Assembly (NCBI GenBank): GCA_936914905.1
Contig: CAKZGI010000097.1
Location: 1-37,838, forward strand
Direction: 5' to 3'
Source of the DNA: an uncultured Trichormus sp.
GTDB lineage: Bacteria; Cyanobacteriota; Cyanobacteriia; Cyanobacteriales; Nostocaceae
Length of the DNA stretch: 37,838 nt
Shown: positions 29,106 to 37,838 of the stretch, piece by piece
Layout of the letters: the number at the start of each line of letters is the position of its first letter
Numbering within the stretch: the first letter of the stretch is position 1
Notes under the pieces: generated by a model
Told to the model about the DNA's origin: nothing
Databases searched by the model: none
The model's input: only the letters and a program-made list of their open reading frames with translations
Made by a program: the position numbers and the translations under genes

Positions 29106-31628
29106 CTACATCATACTCAATGCACCACGAGTTACACCTAGTTGATTTTGTAACTTCAATTTTTGCCAAAGTTGAGAACCTGTGATTTCTCCTTGCAAAA
29201 GTTGTTGATAATAAAGGATTGTTTTGGTAACTTGTTCTGGTGTTTCGTCGAGAAATTCAATTCTCAAATATTAGAACCCCAAACTAATTAATCTCTGCAC
29301 ATATTCCGCACCCGTTTGTGCAGTCCCGTTATATACAGTATTTCGATATCCTGCCTCTGCTTTGAGGATGTGTTTACTACCTACTCTGTCTCTAATTTTA
29401 ACTTCCTGTTTTTCGCAAGGTCTACCGCAGTTAGTGTAATCTCTCCCTTGAGATAGGAAAGCGAAAAACACGGAGTGTTCCATGTGAAACATTGGTATAT
29501 ATTAATGTATTGTTACTTCAAAATGTTGTGCTGGGTAATTTGTAATTAAATCTTCGAGTTGGTTAATATTTAAGTCGTAGGATGCTGTTAATCTTTCTAA
29601 ATTAAAATGTTGTTTCAAGTAATCTGCGGTTAAGGGATTAGCAATATTTAAAGAGAAATCAGCAATACATCTTTCACTGGCAAAATATTCTAACTGGTCA
29701 TAATTTCTGATTAAATAACCATCAGCCTGAGCATCTTTCACTTGTTTCAAAATCCAAGTTTCTCCAGGTTTTGAGATCCGAGGTGGTGCTACAAAGATAC
29801 TGGGGACTGGGGACTGGGTTTATTGCAGAATGTCTCCATTCTCTGAATATTTTTACTGCTTCTCGATAGTTGCGGGGGTTTTCAAATTCACAGTATATGG
29901 TTTTAATATCTGCTTGTAATGCTAGTTTGAGTTGCTTGATGCTTCTGACTAAAACAATCAGGGAAGGAGAAGCATAAGCTGGGGAAGATTGACGTGTAAT
30001 CAAATCTTGCCATTTCCCATGATGATTTAATTGCCAAAGTTTGGGTTGACTTCTTAATGCTTCTAACTGGGTGACAATTTCCCGACGCATTTTATTTAAT
30101 TCGCTGACGGGTAAAATAGCATTAAAATTGATGTTATTTGTGATAGTTCCTAAGCAAAAAGCCATGTTACCTCAACGTGCTAATTGTTGTTATAGTTTTT
30201 CTGTGGTCAGGGGTTTAGTATGTGCTTCAACCAGCAACATTTCTGATTCTACTTTAACTAAAGTACCAAATTCATCACGAGCAATAGCTATTAATTTCTC
30301 TCTAATTTCACCATATTAATAGGTTTTGTAAATTGGGGATGTTCTCCCTGAGAACTTTGACGGATTTGTTGATCTAATTCTGGCTCACTAGTTTTCCAAA
30401 CTTTATTACCTTTATGGATTTTTAGAAAATTCAAATCATCTCTACCAAAAGTTAAAATTACCTCGTTTCCTTTTTCTAGAACTCCATATATCCTTCCAGC
30501 TTCTTCTCGCATTTCTGGGTGTCCACAGTCAAACACCACACCATCACCAGGTTTAACAGTTCCTGCCAATTTCACTGTTATTTCTTCATTTCTAACGCGG
30601 GTAACTTCCCGTAAATAAACACCGCGTTTTTTACCGAATCTTGCGTGAACTAATTCTTGATTATTAATCCCCTCAAACCAACCAGTATACAGTCCAGGAG
30701 AAAATGCCATTTCTCAATTATATTTATCTTTATTTCCATAAAACACAAGTTGTAGAGACTTTTTCTGTAAAGTTCCTAAATTAATTGTTGCTATTTTATC
30801 CAACGCTTTTCGATAAACTTGAGTCACATTAGCAACATATTCCGGTGCTTTTAACCTTCCTTGAATTTTTAAAAAATTCACCCCAGATATAACCAATTCC
30901 GGTAAAACTTCTAAACTGGATAAATCTTGAGGACTAAGTAAATATCTCCGATTACCTAAATCAACAACTTCACCATCTGCCATTAAATCATAAGGCATTC
31001 TACAAGCTTGAGCGCATTCTCCCCTATTTGCAGAACCTCCTCCTAATGCTTTGCTGGTTAAACATTGTCCAGAATATGCAACACACAAAGCACCATGCAC
31101 GAAAACTTCTAAAGGTAAAACGGCATTTTTCTGAGATATTTGCTGTTTAATTTTATTAATTTCTTTAATAGAATATTCTCGTACTAAAAGTACTAATTGA
31201 CATCCCAAAGATTTGGCAAACTCTACCCCCGCACCACTAGTAATAGTCATCTGGGTTGACGCATGAATGGGAAAGTCTGGAGAAAGATGACGGATTAAAT
31301 GACAAATGCCAATATCTTGAACAATGACAGCATCAACACCAGCAGAAATGATTGTTTTGAGGTATTGCTGTGCTTGGGTCAGTTCCTGGGGAAAAATCAG
31401 GGTATTTAAGGTGATATATCCTTTGACTCCCCGCAGGTGCAGCAATTCCATTAATTCCGGTAAATCTTCTTCGGTGAAATTCTCAGCCCTTATTCTCGCA
31501 TTAAACTTATCTAAACCAAAATAAATCGCATCTGCACCATTTTCTACTGCTGCTTGAGCGCATTCCTAGCTACCCACAGGTGCTAGGAGTTCGGGGAGTT
31601 TGATTTTTGGTGTGGTGGTGTTTGTCAT
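29106..31628 (-). pseudogene. U32 family peptidase (large cyanobacterial form), decayed
   Basis: About 840 codons from ATG 31628 to TAG 29106-29108. The N-terminal TIM-barrel part contains PELLAPVGS, then a stop (31566-31568) where homologues have W. The U32 signature follows as EVFVHGALCVAYSGQCLTS, then GGSANRGECAQACRMPY. A stop at 30714-30716 follows the conserved GNKDKYN. The C-terminal half (MAFSPGLYTGWFEGINNQ, then KKRGVYLREVTR and RFEI-like barrels) continues mostly in the same frame, except for a shifted block at 29722-30310 that includes two compensating slips and a GGGGACT repeat near 29800. Related proteins (RlhA, TrhP) hydroxylate rRNA or tRNA; the role of the long cyanobacterial form is unknown. 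Confidence 0.82.
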
Positions 31629-31702
31629 TTCGGTTAGTCGGGGTTTATGTCAGCTTATAGATTTTATCTAAATTGGCGGGTGGTTAGGGAAAAATAACAC
31701 AG

Positions 31703-32461
31703 CTATAAAATGTGATGAATACTTTCAACTACCTGTTCAATGTAATCTATTGCATTACCAACTAGTAGTTCATGCATAGGCCAGCGATTACCTAAACCTA
31801 ATGTGCGATCTATATCTGCTTGATGGGCAATTTTGTTTCTACAAACTACAATCAAAATAAGTTGCTGTTTTATCTGGTTAGCTTGTTTAACATTCCCACT
31901 GATTTTAATAGCAACTTCATCCCATAATTTTTTATTTGACATGTACTTAATTACATCATCAATATTGTCTTGTATCTGAAAAATTAGTTCACCCAACTCT
32001 TTTATGATTTCATTTTATAACCATAAATTGTTATTTTTTCTATTTAAAATAATAGTGGAGATAACAGAAATTAAACTAGAAATATCATGATAATACTCTA
32101 AAATATCATATCCATAACTCTGCTGTATTTCACTCTCTATCCAATTAGCAATATCTATAGTTATTGTTCTATCTTCACACGCACTACCCAGCGAGACTTT
32201 AAACCTTGAAAAAGCTAATTGAGTAGCATTGGCGGTAATTGCTGGTTCAGGGCGTGTTCCTCGATTAATTTCCAGCATACCCAATGCTACAACCTCATGG
32301 ACATAATAATCCAAGGTACTTACACTTAAGACTAGGGCAGATCGTAAAATATCTGAAACATCGAGACGAGCAGTAGCTTGAACTTTAATAGAGTTATGCT
32401 GAGAAATTAAATCCCGAATACGCTGAATACTAATACAAAGTTAATCAACGGCTGACTGCAT
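31703..32461 (-). pseudogene. HEPN-domain RNase (RiboL-PSP-HEPN-like), two premature stops
   Basis: One frame of 252 codons from ATG 32459-32461 to the stop at 31703. It is broken only by TAA at 32441-32443 (codon 7) and TAA at 32015-32017. The protein is almost all helical. It contains LVLSVSTLDYYVHEVVALGM in the first half and VVCRNKIAHQADID near the C-terminus. RNKIAH is a perfect Rx4H motif, the catalytic signature of HEPN ribonucleases, and the SxLDxYxH pattern plus the layout fits the RiboL-PSP-HEPN group. HEPN proteins are common toxin or effector RNases in defence and toxin-antitoxin modules. The start codon lies inside the end of the upstream ParA-like gene, with a 17-bp overlap, so the two were translationally coupled. 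Confidence 0.72.
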
Positions 32462-33496
32462 AACTCAATGATAGTGCAATAATTTTATCTGTTAAATCGC
32501 AACAAATGGCTAGAAATTATTCTTCTTCTACTTGACTTTTTTCTAAAACTGTACATTGTTGTTTTAATTGTGCCGGAGTGAGGGCATAAACTGGTGTACA
32601 GTGTTCTTGTGAACGAGCAATTAAACTATTGAGATTAGAACTTTTAGGATGGCTAAAACTTCTATTAATACCCAGTTAAGTATATACTTCATTAGGTAAC
32701 AACAAGTTATTTCTCTCTAAAATTGGTTTTAGCTTATCAGTAACTGTCTTTTCAATTTTTTCTATCCAAGTTTGAAATCCTGTTGTTTCTTTACCTCTAA
32801 TAATTCTATAGTTTTGAACTATAGTGCCTAAAAATTTGAATTTCAATTCAGGAAATGGATAAGCAGCTTCCTTTAATATAGGGTTCACCCTCGCCATCTT
32901 TACCCAAGCACACAACTTTGGTAGAATTCCAGATAGTGAATCAATTGCTATTACAGAGAAAAAATCAGCAGTAGTAGGCACTAAAAATAAGTCACTTGTC
33001 ATTAATAAATTTTGATTGATAGATCCTCAACTTGGACTCATATCAACTAAAACATAGTAAGCATTACACTTATTAGCAGTTTTTTCCAAGAGATCAGAAA
33101 TTGCACCTGGCAAGTTTTTAAGTGTTTAAATTGAACCACTTAGTTCTTTCTTGTGCAATTCCTAATGTTACTTCGTATTCACCAAAGCCCACATAACCAG
33201 GTAATAAAAATAGACCTTCTTGGCCTTCTATCGAAATACAATCTACAGCTTCAATAGCTCGTGGTTGTGACTCAAAAGCCGAAGCCAAACCGGTCTTAAT
33301 ATTGGAATGTGTATTGTAAATGGTTTCTATTCTTGCTTCATCGTCTTCAGATTCTTCTTTTTTTAGAGCCATAACTGTAAGATTACATTGTCGATAAGTA
33401 TCTACAAGGATGACTCTCTTACCTTTTGCAGCAAGCATCCAACGTAGTGGTTTTGCTAACACCACCTTTATGATTGAATAAGGCAATTTTCTTAAT
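32445..33496 (-). pseudogene. ParA/Soj-like ATPase, decayed, overlapping the HEPN gene
   Basis: The N-terminus reads RIKKIALFNHKGGVSKTTT, the deviant Walker A of ParA-type ATPases (KGGxxKTT), in one frame. A slip then leads to WMLAAKGKRVILVDTYRQCN, where homologues have DTDPQCNLT. Later blocks are YVLVDMSPS and NQNLLMTSDLFLVPTTADFF, the usual ParA motif region, and LLLPNEVYT, a long C-terminal extension. There are at least two frameshifts (near 33455 and 33115). Stops fall in MSPS*GSI, VYT*LGI and EEE*FLA. The exact start is unresolved: an ATG at 33525 is in the wrong frame for the Walker A, and the palindrome at 33503-33522 probably precedes the true start. ParA-like genes alone, without ParB, are known next to toxin or defence genes on plasmids and islands. 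Confidence 0.7.
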
Positions 33497-33502
33497 CCTT
33501 TT

Positions 33503-33522
33503 AATACTCTTATAAGAGTATT
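33503..33522. promoter_or_regulatory. Perfect 20-bp palindrome, probable operator of the ParA-HEPN module
   Basis: AATACTCTTATAAGAGTATT is identical to its own reverse complement. It lies just before the likely parA coding start and about 19 bp beyond a TATAAT-like box on the minus strand, the position expected for an autorepressor or a ParA/ParB-type site. It is also within reach of the divergent restriction-like gene at 33673. Confidence 0.6.
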
Positions 33523-33540
33523 CATTAAGAACCTGTATTA

Positions 33541-33546
33541 ATTATA
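33541..33546 (-). promoter_or_regulatory. Minus-strand -10 box (TATAAT) of the ParA-HEPN module
   Basis: ATTATA on the plus strand reads TATAAT on the minus strand, with an AT-rich region around it. No good -35 element at 17-bp spacing is visible. Transcription would start near 33533, just before the palindrome. Confidence 0.45.
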
Positions 33547-33672
33547 CTATTCTTTTTATCAAATTGCACTCAAAAGTTTGAATTGATATTTTAATCAAAT
33601 TTGAAATAAATTGTGTTTTTAACACTTTTGGCAAACTAGAAAATATCTCCAGATAGAATGCTCATAAATAAC

Positions 33673-34155
33673 ATGAAATCAATTACACTCTCACCAGGTG
33701 AACAAAATATTTCAATCGAGAAAATCATTAATTATTTTCGTGACCAATTTTCACATAATGGCAAAATAATCTATGTTGATAATACAGATGAAAGATTTGC
33801 ATATTTTGATGAGCCAGCATTGTTCTAATTAGGAATTAGAATTCGTATTCATGGTAAAATACCAGATGTAATAATTCATTTTAAACCTCAAAATTGGTTA
33901 GTTTTAATTGAAGCTGTGACATCACATTATCCAATAGATACCAAACGCAGAACTGAACTCCAAAGTCGATTCAAAGACTGTAGAATACCACTGGTCATAG
34001 TGACAGCTTTCCTTAACCGTAAAGCAATGAAAGAATATTTACCAGAAATTTCTTGGGAAACTGATGTATAGGTAGCAGAAGATGCAACTCATTTGATTCA
34101 TTTCAATGGGGAAGATCTTTTGCAACCTTATCAGGTATGGATATATGGGAGGTGA
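33673..34155 (+). pseudogene. BsuBI/PstI-type restriction endonuclease C-terminal domain, two premature stops
   Basis: One frame of 160 codons from ATG 33673 to TGA 34153-34155. It has the C-terminal catalytic domain of BsuBI/PstI-like type II restriction endonucleases: KIIYVDNTDERFAYFD, then IHGKIPDVIIHF, then NWLVLIEAVTSHYPIDTKRR, then RIPLVIVTAFLNRKAMKEYL and THLIHFNGEDLL. PDV together with the E in IEAVTS is the PD-(D/E)xK-like metal site of that family. Stops at 33826-33828 (LF*LGI) and 34069-34071 (DV*VAE, where W is expected) disable it. The family's DNA-binding N-terminal half is not present, so this is a stand-alone catalytic domain or a remnant. It is divergent from the ParA-HEPN genes. 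No methyltransferase gene is nearby. Confidence 0.78.
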
Positions 34156-34161
34156 CATTTT

Positions 34162-34959
34162 TTAATCTTCCCCTCCCAACAACCAAAAACCACTGTAAGT
34201 CATCCTCGAATCATCAGGTTGCACCAATAAAAAATGCAATCCTTTGCTTACTTGTTTTCGCTGTGTATATACCTTAGCTGCTGCTGTAACTTCATCATCG
34301 TCAAAAGTCACCAAAATCCATCTATCTGCTAAACCAGCTTCTAGAATTAAACCATCTGGCGCACCTGCAATATAATTTAAACTGACAGGATTGGCTTCTT
34401 GTAACCATTTTGCCAAACGCATAGATTGCCTTCCACCATAAATCACCACACCGGGAATAGGAACTGTGGACGCTAAACCCAAATTTATCGGTTGCAGAAA
34501 TTCTGGTATTTGCAAAATAGGAATCGGACGGTCTGTGAATTCATCTACAATATCACCTGCAGAAATGTTTGCAAAACGCCACTCTTCTCCCCAGAGGTTT
34601 TCCGGTAATGGTTCTGGTGGTAGTTTATCAATTAGTATAGGATACTTCTTTTCTTGCAACCATTGTTTTAACGCCAAAGTGCTACGGGTAGGTTCAATAT
34701 TAATACCTAAGTTACTTGCCGCAGCGGTGATTAAACTCAAAGATTGAGGACGGAATACTTGAATTATATCAGGTAATTTTTCCGCACCTGCTAACTGAAA
34801 TTGTTCCGTCAGCCAATTTGAATTTGCCTGTGACTGGGGACAGGTAGCGAGATACTCAAGTTTACGGGTGGGATCACAAATCAATAACTCCCATAATACC
34901 TGTCCTGCTGCATCCCGCAACGGACTACGATAAAAATCAGTTTGCCAAATTAGACTCAT
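34162..34959 (-). CDS. Tab2/Atab2 family RNA-binding protein (DUF1092)
   Basis: A 265-residue protein of the Tab2/Atab2 family, conserved in cyanobacteria and plants. In chloroplasts Tab2 binds psaB mRNA and promotes photosystem I translation; a similar role here is inference. The family start MSLIWQTDFYRSPLRD, then LWELLICDPTRKLEYLATCP, later LPENLWGEEWRFANISAG and the C-terminal DGLILEAGLADRWILVTFDDDEVT are all recognisable. ATG 34957-34959 is preferred over the frame's upstream ATG at 35001 because homologues begin MSLIWQTDFYR. The gene is intact and ends 7 bp after the divergent restriction-like pseudogene, so the two are tail to tail. Confidence 0.9.
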   Translation of the reverse strand: MSLIWQTDFYRSPLRDAAGQVLWELLICDPTRKLEYLATCPQSQANSNWLTEQFQLAGAEKLPDIIQVFRPQSLSLITAAASNLGINIEPTRSTLALKQWLQEKKYPILIDKLPPEPLPENLWGEEWRFANISAGDIVDEFTDRPIPILQIPEFLQPINLGLASTVPIPGVVIYGGRQSMRLAKWLQEANPVSLNYIAGAPDGLILEAGLADRWILVTFDDDEVTAAAKVYTQRKQVSKGLHFLLVQPDDSRMTYSGFWLLGGED

Positions 34960-35209
34960 GATTAACACTGTGCCTCTGTAGGGTAACTCAATTTTTAGCA
35001 CAAAACAGGGTGATTTAAGTCAGGTAATATTATTTAGTCTGATGAATAACTGTTGAATCTGTAGATTTTGTCTATGTCTGTAAGTATTAACTTAACATAA
35101 TTATAAACAATACCCAGGGTAAATAAATTTTTCATATATAGATTAGAGGTAGATAAATAGATGCTGATTAATTTCTTATAATAATTCCCAAATTAATCGG
35201 AGTTTATTC

Positions 35210-35416
35210 ATGAACACAAAATCAAAAAGACAGAAAAAATATGACCACCAAGATAGTACTCTAACTGCTTCTGGTGGTTATCAAACTCCCTTAGAACAGG
35301 ATATTCGCAAAACTGGAGATGCTGAAAAAGGTAATGCGAGGGAAACTGCTACACCGGAAGCACCACGTGGAGATAAAGTAGCGGGTAGTGCCAATCAAGG
35401 TACTCCATCCCGTTAA
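35210..35416 (+). CDS. Small hydrophilic protein, function unknown
   Basis: A 68-residue, strongly hydrophilic, glycine/threonine/alanine-rich and charged protein with no membrane segment and no cysteine. CGGAG lies 8 bp before the ATG. Its composition (KKYDHQDSTLTASGGYQTPL, then GNARETATPEAPRGDK) is like intrinsically disordered hydrophilin-type stress proteins, and similar small proteins are common in Nostoc. No domain is recognised and no partner is evident. The frame is likely real given the ribosome site. Confidence 0.6.
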   Translation: MNTKSKRQKKYDHQDSTLTASGGYQTPLEQDIRKTGDAEKGNARETATPEAPRGDKVAGSANQGTPSR

Positions 35417-35489
35417 TAATGCAATAAAATTTTGTGGAGGTGGGTAATATCCACTCTTCTACGGAAAAATTTTTTTTTAAATTATTGAA

Positions 35490-36341
35490 TCAATCTATCA
35501 ATCCTAGATATTTGACATGATAATGAATGTGGTCGGCGATGAAAGTGGAGATAAAATAATAACTGTGGTCATAACCTGCTTGATAGCGCAAGTTGAGAGG
35601 CTGTTTTATTTTTTCACAAGCTTGTTCAAATACATTAGGTAACAATTGCCCAGTTAAAAATTGATCTGATGTTCCTTGATCAATGAGAATTGAACTATGA
35701 TATCCTACTTTCTGAACTAATTCACTGGCATCATATTCATGCCACATTTTCTGATTATTTCCTAAATAAAGATTAAATGCTTTTTAACCCCAGGAACATT
35801 GCATGGGTGCAACAATAGGTGCAAAAGCTGATACTGATTTATATATTTGTGGATTTTTCATGGCACAAATTAGTGCCCCATGTCCCCCCATTGAATGACC
35901 AAAAATGCTGGTTTGATTGGGTTCAGTGGGAAATTTGGTGTTAATTACAGTGGGTAATTCCTGGATAATATAACTATACATTTGATAGTGTGATCGCCAG
36001 GGTTCTTCTGTTGCATCTACATAAAAGCCTGCACCTGTTCCTATATCCCATTGATCATTTTCACCTGCAATCCCCGTATTTCGGGGACTCGTATCTGGTG
36101 CAACTAGCATTAAGCCATATTTAGAAGCCCATTGTTGCGCCCCTGCTTTAATCATAAAATTATCTTCTCTGCAAGTCAAACCGGACAGAAAATAAAGCAC
36201 TGGTATAGGTTTTTGCGTTGCTTGTGGTGGTTGATAAACTGCAAAACGCATTTCACTGTTACAGGTAGTAGAGAAATGTGAATAAAAGCCGACTTTGCCA
36301 TCAAAGCATTTATATTCTGATACTAGGTTAATATTAGTCAT
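35490..36341 (-). pseudogene. fghA: S-formylglutathione hydrolase interrupted by one stop
   Basis: One frame of 283 codons from ATG 36341 to the stop at 35490, broken only by TAA at 35784-35786. The enzyme, of the esterase D alpha/beta-hydrolase family, hydrolyses S-formylglutathione to formate and glutathione, following the class III ADH encoded next door. The block LYFLSGLTCREDNFM, the nucleophile elbow GHSMGG, DQGTSDQFL (catalytic D region) and AGYDHSYYF (catalytic H) are all present. The stop replaces an expected Q (CAA to TAA) in the CSWG*KAF context, between the nucleophile and the D and H, so the 185-residue product lacks two of the three catalytic residues. Nothing else is damaged, so the loss is very recent. 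Confidence 0.93.
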
Positions 36342-36442
36342 GGAGTAGTATAGATTGACCTTTTATAACTAAACACAGAGGCACAGAAAACAGAGAGAGA
36401 AGAAAAACTGATTAACTGAAATTTATTGGATTTTTGTCCCTA

Positions 36443-37552
36443 TTAAAAAGTTACCACACTGCGAATTGATTCCCCTCTGTACATTAAATCAAAGGCATGA
36501 TTAATTTTCTCAATGGGCATCACATGAGTAATTAAATCATCAATATTTATCTTCCCATTCATATATAAATCAACAATTTTCGGCACATCTGTACGCCCTC
36601 TTGCGCCACCAAAAGCTGAACCTTTCCAAACGCGCCCAGTTACTAATTGAAATGGACGAGTGCTGATTTCTTGTCCTGCACCTGCCACTCCAATAATTAC
36701 ACTAACACCCCAACCTTTATGACAACATTCTAAAGCCTGACGCATGACATTGATATTGCCAATACATTCAAAAGAATAATCTGCACCACCTTTAGTTAAA
36801 TCTATCAAATAAGGAACTAAATCACCTTCAATCTCATCGGGATTAACAAAATGTGTCATGCCAAGTTTTTCAGCTAAAGCGCGTTTTTTAGGATTAATAT
36901 CAACTCCCACAATCATGTTTGCGCCTACCATTTTTGCCGCTTGGATAATATTTAAACCAATACCGCCCAAACCGAAAATTACTACATTTGCACCTGCTTC
37001 AACTTTAGCTGTATATATAACTGCACCTATACCTGTCGTCACTCCACAGCCAATGTAACAAACTTTATCAAAGGGCGCATCTTCACGAATTTTAGCCACA
37101 GCTATTTCTGGTAACACCGTATAATTAGCAAAGGTTGATGTTCCCATGTAGTGATGTATCATTTTGCCACCGATACTAAAACGACTAGTAGCATTGGGCA
37201 TTAAACCCCTGCCTTGAGTGGCGCGAATGGCTTGACAAAGGTTAGTTTTAAAACTTAGACAATATTCACATTGACGACATTCAGGTGTATATAAAGGAAT
37301 GACATGATCACCGGGTTTAACGCTTTTTACATCAGCCCCCACTTCCACAACCACACCCGCACCTTCATGTCCTAAAATCGCCGGAAATAAACCTTCTGGA
37401 TCAGCACCAGAAAGCGTGTAAGCATCTGTATTACAAACACCGCTGGCTTTAATCTCAACTAATACTTCCCCAGCTTGTGGTCCCTCAAGTTCTACCGTTT
37501 CGATGGTTAAGGGCTGAATCACACTATAAGCTACTGCCGCTTTAACTTGCAA
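36443..37552 (-). CDS. frmA: S-(hydroxymethyl)glutathione dehydrogenase / class III alcohol dehydrogenase
   Basis: A 369-residue zinc-dependent dehydrogenase that oxidises S-hydroxymethylglutathione with NAD+ in formaldehyde detoxification and can reduce S-nitrosoglutathione. Catalytic zinc ligands are C40, H62 (GHEGAG) and C169 (GCGVTTG). The structural zinc is held by C92, C95, C98 and C106 (CRQCEYC...C). The NAD fold GLGGIGL and the C-terminus ESIRSVVTF are conserved. Residue 41, next to zinc ligand C40, is N (GVCNTDAY) where the family has H (GVCHTDAY), a site that in the class contacts the cofactor phosphates. TTG at 37552 is the likely start, with AGGAGG 8 bp upstream; the open frame goes back to 37582 only by chance. 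The fghA gene of the next step lies 100 bp downstream on the same strand and is broken. Confidence 0.93.
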   Translation of the reverse strand: MQVKAAVAYSVIQPLTIETVELEGPQAGEVLVEIKASGVCNTDAYTLSGADPEGLFPAILGHEGAGVVVEVGADVKSVKPGDHVIPLYTPECRQCEYCLSFKTNLCQAIRATQGRGLMPNATSRFSIGGKMIHHYMGTSTFANYTVLPEIAVAKIREDAPFDKVCYIGCGVTTGIGAVIYTAKVEAGANVVIFGLGGIGLNIIQAAKMVGANMIVGVDINPKKRALAEKLGMTHFVNPDEIEGDLVPYLIDLTKGGADYSFECIGNINVMRQALECCHKGWGVSVIIGVAGAGQEISTRPFQLVTGRVWKGSAFGGARGRTDVPKIVDLYMNGKINIDDLITHVMPIEKINHAFDLMYRGESIRSVVTF

Positions 37553-37704
37553 AAGATATTCCTCCTGATACCAACTTATCAATCAGTGTATATCAGTAAA
37601 TGGTTACATAAATTTATATTGTTTTTGTTGATAAAAGTAAAAATTTTTTTCAGCTATCGCTTGTCAAATCCCCTGTCTGTATAGTAGATTCATGTTTCTA
37701 CAAG

Positions 37705-37737
37705 AGAAAACCCCCTTGTGGTGGGGCTTTATTTTTT
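37705..37737. terminator. Bidirectional stem-loop terminator
   Basis: CCCCC (37711-37715) pairs with GGGG (37723-37726) around a TTGTGGT loop, with AAAA before and TTTATTTTTT after, so it could stop transcripts in both directions. It lies between frmA and a coding end entering from the right. Confidence 0.6.
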
Positions 37738-37786
37738 CACTGGAGTTTAGACTAAGGATAGTGGATTAAATAACCTGTAACTCTGG

Positions 37787-37838
37787 TTAAGGAGTGTAAT
37801 TCCATTGGGGCAAGAATTCATCAACAACAATCTTCAGA
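37787..37838 (-). CDS. C-terminal end of an unidentified protein (transposase-like)
   Basis: On the minus strand the open frame entering from the right ends LKIVVDEFLPQWNYTP before TAA at 37787-37789. The WNYT ending recalls the C-termini of ISAzo13-type transposases, but only 16 residues are visible, so the identity is a guess. Confidence 0.28.
   Translation of the reverse strand, partial: LKIVVDEFLPQWNYTP

Overview
The window reads as chromosome of a filamentous, heterocyst-type cyanobacterium. The evidence is cyanobacterial-type glutamate-cysteine ligase, GlgC, a Tab2/Atab2 protein, a KGK-domain remnant, HIP1 octamers (GCGATCGC) in intact genes, and many heptamer-type short tandem repeats. 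Many genes are broken by premature stops, alongside intact ones. This suggests a lineage in genome decay such as the Azolla symbiont 'Nostoc azollae' (Trichormus azollae). That identity is inference, not proven here.

Layout. 1-475: tail of an IS66-like transposase abutting a truncated histone-deacetylase-family pseudogene. 538-6746: one very large dead gene for an Upf1-like superfamily 1 helicase with a C-terminal phospholipase-D-like nuclease, an architecture like type II Mokosh defence. 6893-20933: mostly intact housekeeping genes: gshA, trmL, a LysM/M23 envelope peptidase with a long leader, tRNA-Met, a glycogen-debranching-type enzyme, two peroxiredoxins, a J-domain chaperone and glgC. 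Pseudogenes of an exonuclease, a glutathione S-transferase and a P-loop kinase lie among them. 21406-23885: decayed HigA-type antitoxin and a decayed ATPase plus Toprim-like pair. 23891-25336: intact GH13 enzyme. 25418-33525 (minus strand): HNH, HicB-like, then dead KGK, dynamin-like GTPase, U32 peptidase, HEPN and ParA-like genes. The ParA and HEPN genes overlap and have a perfect 20-bp palindrome beside a promoter-like box. A dead BsuBI/PstI-type endonuclease fragment points the other way. 34162-37552: Tab2-like protein, a small hydrophilic protein, S-formylglutathione hydrolase broken by one stop, and intact class III alcohol dehydrogenase.

How it fits together. Retained genes cover glycogen turnover (glgC, debranching enzyme, GH13), peroxide and thiol metabolism (two peroxiredoxins, gshA, class III ADH), protein folding and tRNA modification. 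Lost genes are largely conflict or accessory genes: helicase-nuclease, ATPase-Toprim, HigA, ParA-HEPN, the restriction-like nuclease and dynamin. The dead genes are mostly open in a single frame, interrupted by nonsense codons rather than frameshifts. Short tandem duplications inside coding sequence have lengths divisible by three, whereas those outside do not. Both suggest recent inactivation. The main lead is the ParA-like ATPase plus HEPN RNase module with its palindromic operator-like site. It is decayed here, but it could be searched for in intact form in related genomes.
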